Shown here one piece after another: positions 59,006-64,000 of a stretch of 64,000 nucleotides of DNA. The notes beneath the pieces were generated by a model, which was given only the letters and a program-made list of their open reading frames with translations, had not been told where the DNA came from and ran no database searches. This stretch comes from Trema orientale (lineage: Eukaryota; Streptophyta; Magnoliopsida; Rosales; Cannabaceae). The DNA is taken from contig JXTC01000371.1 in NCBI GenBank assembly GCA_002914845.1, forward strand, positions 2,251 to 66,250, given 5' to 3'. How positions within the stretch are numbered: position 1 is the first letter of the stretch; the number at the start of each line of letters is the position of its first letter. A program made the position numbers and the translations under genes.

Positions 59006-59710
59006 TTCTATTTACTGGTCTTCACATTTGACACTTAGAGCCATTCTTTTTCTGGGGCAAACCATAACAACATTTGCAATACTTGAGGTGAATGAGAGAA
59101 AAATCAAAATGAGGTAAACAACAATTCTCTACAAAAGTTGGGGGAATAGAGTTGTTTTGTCCCTCTTCTATTTACTTGCCTTCACATTTGATGATTAGAC
59201 ATCTTCCCCTTTTTTTTTTTAATCCCGTTCTCTTTTTGAGCCAAATCACAATGGGGCCGTTTGGTTCGCCCATTCTATTCCATTGGAATGGAAAATCCAT
59301 TTGAATGGGTGTTTGTTTCAACAACTCTAAATTTTCTATTTAAATGGTCTTTTGGAATGAGTGTTTGTTTCAACAATTTAGTTTTTCCATTCAAATGGTT
59401 CATCAGTCACATCAACTATTTGAATGGATTTTTGTCTTGGATGAAAATGGAGGGAGAGACGTGTTTTTGAATGGTCAATTCTAATACTCCCATTCTAATT
59501 ATAACCCATTCCACTATTTTTTCCATTCAAATGTCTTCCATTCCAATTATAACTTATTCCACAATTTCTATTCAAATACACACATTCAAATAGACGAACC
59601 AAACGGGGCCAATAACATTTGTAATAATTTTTATAAATGGGAGAAAAATCAAACTGATAGGATAAACAAATAACTCTCCACAAAAGTTAGGGGAATAGGA
59701 TGTTTTGTCC
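59006..59710. repeat. Tandem duplication of the right arm, second copy split by a MITE
   Basis: The phrase CTATTTACTxGxCTTCACATTT occurs near 59010 and 59170, and both copies end with TTTTGTCC (59162 and 59710). The second copy carries the 358-bp MITE of 59253-59610. Confidence 0.75.
59253..59610. mobile_element. Tourist-like (PIF/Harbinger) MITE, 358 bp
   Basis: Perfect 16-bp inverted termini, GGGGCCGTTTGGTTCG and its complement, are flanked by the 3-bp direct repeat AAT (59250-59252 and 59611-59613). The interior is AATGGAAT-rich and non-coding. The adjacent first arm copy reads ACCATAACAACATTTG where this copy reads ATCACAAT-element-AATAACATTTG, so the pre-insertion site is preserved next door. 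Confidence 0.85.
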
Positions 59711-59820
59711 TAAAACGATAACTGTCAGTGAAATGACAATAACCTCGGAAACAACAAAACTAAGAAAAGACAAGCGGTAATAACCGTGATAGAATATGTA
59801 CAAAAGCGGACATTAGCTCA

Positions 59821-60026
59821 AAGGATAATGCTATGTGTACCAAAATTTTTACTAAATTTTTAACACCAACATATGTGGCATATGAGTTGGCAATATTTAA
59901 TTGGTGGATATGATTATCTTATTTGTGGTAAGTTTTAATACACCAATTAAATAGTGTCAACTTAAATGTCACATGTATTGGTATTAAAAATTTGATACAA
60001 ATTTCGGTACACCTAACATTATCCTT
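59821..60026. mobile_element. Small MITE with about 50-bp inverted repeats (205 bp)
   Basis: AAGGATAATGCTATGTGTAC at 59821 pairs with the complement of the right end (GGTACACCTAACATTATCCT, to about 60025). The flanks TAGCTCA (left) and TAGCTCAG (right) form a 7-8-bp direct repeat overlapping the tips. Non-coding. Confidence 0.65.
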
Positions 60027-61467
60027 AGCTCAGAACATCAGCATCATGAATCCACGATAAAACCCTGATAATGCCAATGACATCATTCTAAAACAATAGT
60101 ACTTTTAAGGACATAATTTGAAAACGACAATTATAAAAAAAAACGAAAAGTACTCAAACGACAATGATTTAGCAGAACTCCGAGAACTACTAAAGAGGAC
60201 AAAATATTTGAAAGAAGAACATGCCTAAAACGACAATAAGGCAAAACGACACAATTCTGGCAAAAATGAAAATTTCAAAGAAAATAAGGCCCTGAAATAA
60301 CATTGTAATTTTGAAAAACAGAAATGTAAGATCTTTATTCTTTACCAGAATTTTTTTTTTTAAAAAAAAAATGAAACCGACCAAAAGAAAAATCAAAATA
60401 AGAAACCTGATATTGAATTTTGGAAAGAAGACTGAAACTCCAGATTCCAGCCCCAAAACCTCTCGAACAGAAAGAAAAGAGCATGAGAAAATCTAACCAA
60501 GAAGAATATAAAGCCAATTCCTCAATTGAGATTGACCTGGCTTCAATTAGTAGTAAATCCATTTTTCAGTTTAAGGAAACAAAGTAAAAGTAAACGAAGC
60601 AGCTGAGATAAGCATCAGAGTCATGGAAGTACGAGGCTGAACATCGCTTGCATTAAAAAATTGCAAGCTTCTCATACCACAAAATAATCCTCGTCATCTG
60701 CATGCCCTCTTAATTAAATTCATAATTTCAATAATATAATTAAAAATTAAAAATATAAATATATACACACATATAGAGAGAACATATAAAGATTAGAATA
60801 GCCTTCCTCGAACACTTCAACAATATATAAACAAAACAAAACGAAACGAAACCGTAAGCTTGGAGATGGAGTTCGGACTTCGAACGGTTCGGCGTTTAGG
60901 TAACCGTGAGTTAAGTTAGGCAAGGTTAAGATTATTAGGTCTTGGACTTCGGAACATTAACTAGGGTTAAATATGGTGGAAGCATTGGGTGTGCTCTCTG
61001 TTGGACTTATTAATGCTTCGGGCTCTTAGGACCATATTTTTTCTTGGATAAGTAGGCCCAATTTGCATCCTAGGCTTCATAGTAAACTTTGCAATTAAAA
61101 CGACTTGTAGTTTTTTTTTTTAAATGTCCGTTGTCGTTTGTCATTTTAACTTATACAATTAAGTCAAGAAAACATCAACAAGGTGCAGTTTTGGTGTTTT
61201 CACTTAAAAAAGACATGTCGTTTACAAGAAAAGTAACCTTTTTTTTAAAGAAAAAGGAAAGTAAGTTAAATATTCTTTTTACTTGAAAAAAGGAAAAAAT
61301 TATGAATGCTGACTAGTGTGTTTAAAAAATGGAAGTAATTAGTTATGCTGCATTTGATCCAAATTTTTTTATGTAAATTAATATGTATGAGTATCTCTAG
61401 TGTTATCGTATGTGATTTATTTTTTTACCACTTGAAAATTTTTTCTTTCTTTTTTTTTTTTTCCTAA
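60027..61467. other. AT-rich intergenic DNA
   Basis: It contains recurrent ACGACA/AAACGACA words (60060-60260) and ATGTCGTTT words (61090-61240), and an (AAAC/GAAAC) stretch near 60830. No gene is seen. Confidence 0.45.
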
Positions 61468-62530
61468 TCTAAGAACAGTAAAATGTCGATAAATTAATAT
61501 TCGATAAATTAATAACTTCAGTTAAATAATTAAAATATTCCGGTCCCAACTTGGACCAATGTACTTAATTAATATTTTCGCTAAATGCATAAGGTAATAA
61601 TTGTTTTGTAATTCCTTTAGGACCCATCGAACATATAAATTAATAATTGATTAAATACATAAAAGAAATAACATAGACATTCACAATATTAATGAGTTTT
61701 TTTAGATAACTTCTATTTTCTTAATTCTATTATTTTTTAAAATACATCTAAAGTTGTTTGCTTATTATTTGCACTTAAATTGAACTCGGTCTTATACTCT
61801 AATTTTTGCAATGAATACATTACATTCGGTATATAATTTGAAACATATTTATAATGATTTGGAGTCTTGAATTAAAACTAATGACTATTTATCGTTATTA
61901 TGTTCAATATACATGAAACATCTTGAAATACTATATTTTATAAAGTATAAATTTTTAAGCTACATTTATCGTATGCATATATACTTCTTAACCTTTTGAT
62001 GTATACTGAAAATTAACTTTTAAAATTTTATTTATATACAAACAATATATAATAACTTTTGTGTATATACCCGTTAACTTTTAGCCTTTTTTGTATGCAC
62101 ACATTAATTTTATCTGTATCTAATTTTTATTATTATAGGTTATACACATCTTTTATAGAAAAAAATGTAAGTATTAAGCTTATATTAATCTTTTAAATTA
62201 ATAAATATTTATTTATCGATAAATTAATAAATTATTTATTTATCGATAAATAAATAAATTTCATAAAATAATAATTTCTTTTACTCTCAGAAATATTAAT
62301 TTATAAAAGTTTTACCGTACATCTATTTGCCTTAAATTAATATTTATGAATATCTCTAGTGTTATCGTATGTGATTTATTTTTTACCACTTAAAAATTTT
62401 TTGTCTGACAGATTACATCTATTTACCTCAACCTAGAAGAAAGAAAATACCACTTAAAAAAAATTCTTTCTTTTTTTTTAGTCTGACAGATTACATCCAT
62501 TTACCTCAACCTAGAAGAAAGAAAAAACAT
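61384..62530. repeat. Direct repeats flanking and following the element
   Basis: A 60-bp phrase containing ATCTCTAGTGTTATCGTATG occurs at about 61392 and 62350, on the two sides of the preceding element. A second unit containing TCTGACAGATTACATC occurs at about 62404 and 62482. Confidence 0.7.
61468..62320. mobile_element. Candidate inverted-repeat element with ATAAATTAATA termini
   Basis: AACAGTAAAATGTCGATAAAT at the left pairs imperfectly with the complement of TTTATAAAAGTTTTACCGT at the right. Multiple CGATAAATTAATA units lie inside both ends, and a GGTCCCAACTTGGACC palindrome-like motif is at 61543-61557. This wording is common in old plant Mutator-like elements. No coding region or target duplication was found. 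Confidence 0.45.
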
Positions 62531-63715
62531 TACGTCTTTGTATATACTATCCTCCAATATATTGACACGAGAAATAAATTTTGTCTTTCTAGCATAGGAA
62601 AAAGACTTGTCATCTTCTCAAGAAAAAATATATTTTAAAAAAGATTTGCATGGAAAACAAATGTCAGAGTTCAACCATTCACTCCATATTTTAGGGGGTA
62701 AAATTCGATAGTGCCCTCGTGGTTCTGCATCACCGCATAAAATATATACCAAAAAGAACATGACGTTATAACAACTCCTTGATTCAACGCCAAAAACTAC
62801 ACCATAGGCCAAAAGCCAGCACACCCATGTTCCTTCAAAGGCATTAATTTCATCATTAGGCAATTTTATACATAGAATCATTAACCCCACCAACCATAAA
62901 TATCACATCTTTCTGATATAGGAAAACGAAATTAATTTAAAAACAATAACAATCGTACCATATAATAATTCACTAATTCAACGACATATTTTAGGCCTAC
63001 CAAACCTTGTTATTTTGTACCAATCGTTGCGGTAGTAGCTGTCTTGTATACATCAAATCCTCCACACTTCCTTTGCTTCATTTCTAAGACAGAAAATACA
63101 AAAATTAAAACGATCAAAAAGCGCCGGAGACAATTATTACATATTCCACTTCTCTCTCTTCCTCAATCACATATTTCTTTTTCTTCTACTTTAGGATTAG
63201 TAAATGAGTAATGATAAATTATCTAAAAAATAAATAAATTAGTTGATACTGACATTATATTACTAGTTAGAATTTAGTACAAGTCTCAACTTATAAATAT
63301 AGACATAATTATGATGTTTAGCTTTCTCCTTTTTTTTAGGTAGAATGGTTAATTGACCTTGCCGTTAATCCTAGTATTAGTCTTTTAATCTAAAGGTGAA
63401 AAACATAGTCTTTGCATGTGAAAAAACACATTACTTTATCATAATTTCTCTACCCTCTATGCTCTATCTTCGCATACATATTACATAATAGAAAAAAAAA
63501 AACAGGGTAGTACCCCTTTTTTTCTCTTTCTTTATAATTTGATCAAAGTCTTCAACCTTTCTGATCAAACCATATATTAAAATAAAAAGCTCAAATCAAC
63601 ATCACATAACAAACCCATTACTACTATTTCATCATCTCTCTCCCATCTCCAAATTCTTGATCTCTCTCCCTCTCTTTCTCTCTCAAACTCAAAACAAAGT
63701 AGTCATTAGTCAAGC
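62531..63715. promoter_or_regulatory. Upstream region of the GXM-like gene
   Basis: It is AT-rich intergenic DNA. A TATATTAAAATAAA box-like stretch lies at about 63571-63585 and a CT-rich leader (TCTCTCTCCCTCTCTTTCTC) at about 63661-63684, just before the ATG at 63716. No other gene is seen. Confidence 0.4.
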
Positions 63716-64000
63716 ATGAGGTCCAAGGTAGCTCAACTCTCCATTAGTCTCAAGCTCACCCTCTCCCTATTCTTCCTCTTCTTCCTCATTCTCATTATCA
63801 GATCAAACTTCTCATTCACTGGCATCAACAGCAACACCACTCCATCCACCGCCACCTCACAAACCCACCTCTCAAACATCTCAAAACCATCATCAGATCA
63901 AGATGATCACGATCACGATGATCAAAGGGCGACACTCAACTGTCCCTCCTCCCAACCCCTGATACAAACCTGCACCAAAACGCCGCCGTCTCTGGCCAAC
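63716..64000 (+). CDS. GXM: Glucuronoxylan 4-O-methyltransferase-like (DUF579) protein, N-terminal part
   Basis: An open frame of 95 codons runs off the window edge from the ATG at 63716 (MRSKVAQLSISLKLTLSLFF). A single membrane segment at about 11-28 fits a type II Golgi enzyme. A Ser/Thr/Asp/His-rich stem follows, then CPSSQPLIQTCTKTPPSLAN. The C-x(n)-CTKxPxSL motif is where the DUF579 methyltransferase domain begins in plant GXM proteins. These transfer methyl from S-adenosylmethionine to glucuronic acid side chains of xylan in the Golgi. The related arabinogalactan and IRX15 branches remain possible because the catalytic domain lies outside the window. Confidence 0.72.
   Translation, partial: MRSKVAQLSISLKLTLSLFFLFFLILIIRSNFSFTGINSNTTPSTATSQTHLSNISKPSSDQDDHDHDDQRATLNCPSSQPLIQTCTKTPPSLAN

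Larger units (their letters stand above)
56331..59710. mobile_element. Composite inverted-repeat element, about 3.4 kb
   Basis: The left arm at 56331-56440 starts GGACAAAATATCCTATTCTC and includes TTTTGATTTTTC and ATGTTATTGTGGTTTGCCC. It pairs with the complement of 59048-59162 and, again, of 59595-59710, which end TTTTGTCC. The right arm is therefore present twice in tandem. Inside are a 106-bp tandem array, a GC-rich hAT-like fragment, a 98-bp tandem array and a Tourist-like MITE. No transposase is visible. Long arms and tandem-rich interior fit a non-autonomous Mutator-like or foldback element. A target duplication was not found. Confidence 0.6.

Noticed and set aside
1..64000. CRISPR arrays, operons, ribosome-binding sites
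   Set aside because: The window is plant nuclear DNA; tandem arrays here lack the repeat-spacer pattern and no bacterial-type gene order is present.

Overview
This is nuclear DNA from a flowering plant, most likely a eudicot. The genes are split by short AT-rich introns with GT/AG borders and encode plant-typical families. Intergenic DNA is AT-rich and full of LTR retrotransposons, hAT, Mutator and Tourist-like elements, minisatellites and poly-A/T tracts. I cannot name the species. The sequence is a draft assembly: a 304-base run of N lies at 20851-21154, and a single N at 9283 joins two nearly identical 1.17-kb blocks.

Layout. 1-10.7 kb is gene-poor and decayed. It holds an LRR-kinase exon fragment, a broken nodulin-like (NFD4-type) transporter pseudogene, an RNase H-like fragment, a 2.26-kb hAT element with an 8-bp target duplication, and the duplicated block. 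10.7-22.9 kb is a retrotransposon nest: a truncated Ty3/gypsy element (+), a Ty1/copia LTR fragment, and a nearly complete Ty1/copia element (-). 23.6-50 kb is the gene-rich core with five complete multi-exon genes whose splice sites join into single open frames: an HSD/steroleosin-like short-chain dehydrogenase (-, 359 aa), an N-terminally acylated CDK-like kinase (+, 665 aa), a UPF0301/YqgE-AlgH plastid-type protein (-, 340 aa), a tandem GST-N/thioredoxin-fold protein (+, 370 aa) and the queuine tRNA-ribosyltransferase accessory subunit QTRT2 (-, 403 aa). Foldback and Mutator-like elements fill the 27-33 kb gap. 50-63 kb is again repeat-rich: a Mutator-type MITE with a perfect 9-bp target duplication, a small hAT MITE, a 21-bp minisatellite, and a 3.4-kb composite inverted-repeat element that carries a 106-bp tandem array, a 98-bp tandem array and a Tourist-like MITE. 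The right edge opens a sixth gene, the N-terminus of a glucuronoxylan 4-O-methyltransferase-like (DUF579) protein.

The genes do not form a pathway. They are independent housekeeping or metabolic genes: lipid-body sterol metabolism, signalling, plastid redox, tRNA queuosine modification and cell-wall xylan methylation. The kinase and UPF0301 genes are convergent, as are the GST-N and QTRT2 genes; UPF0301 and GST-N are divergent. I found no clearly new biological system. The most informative signals are the transposon histories and a seed-type promoter signature upstream of the dehydrogenase.
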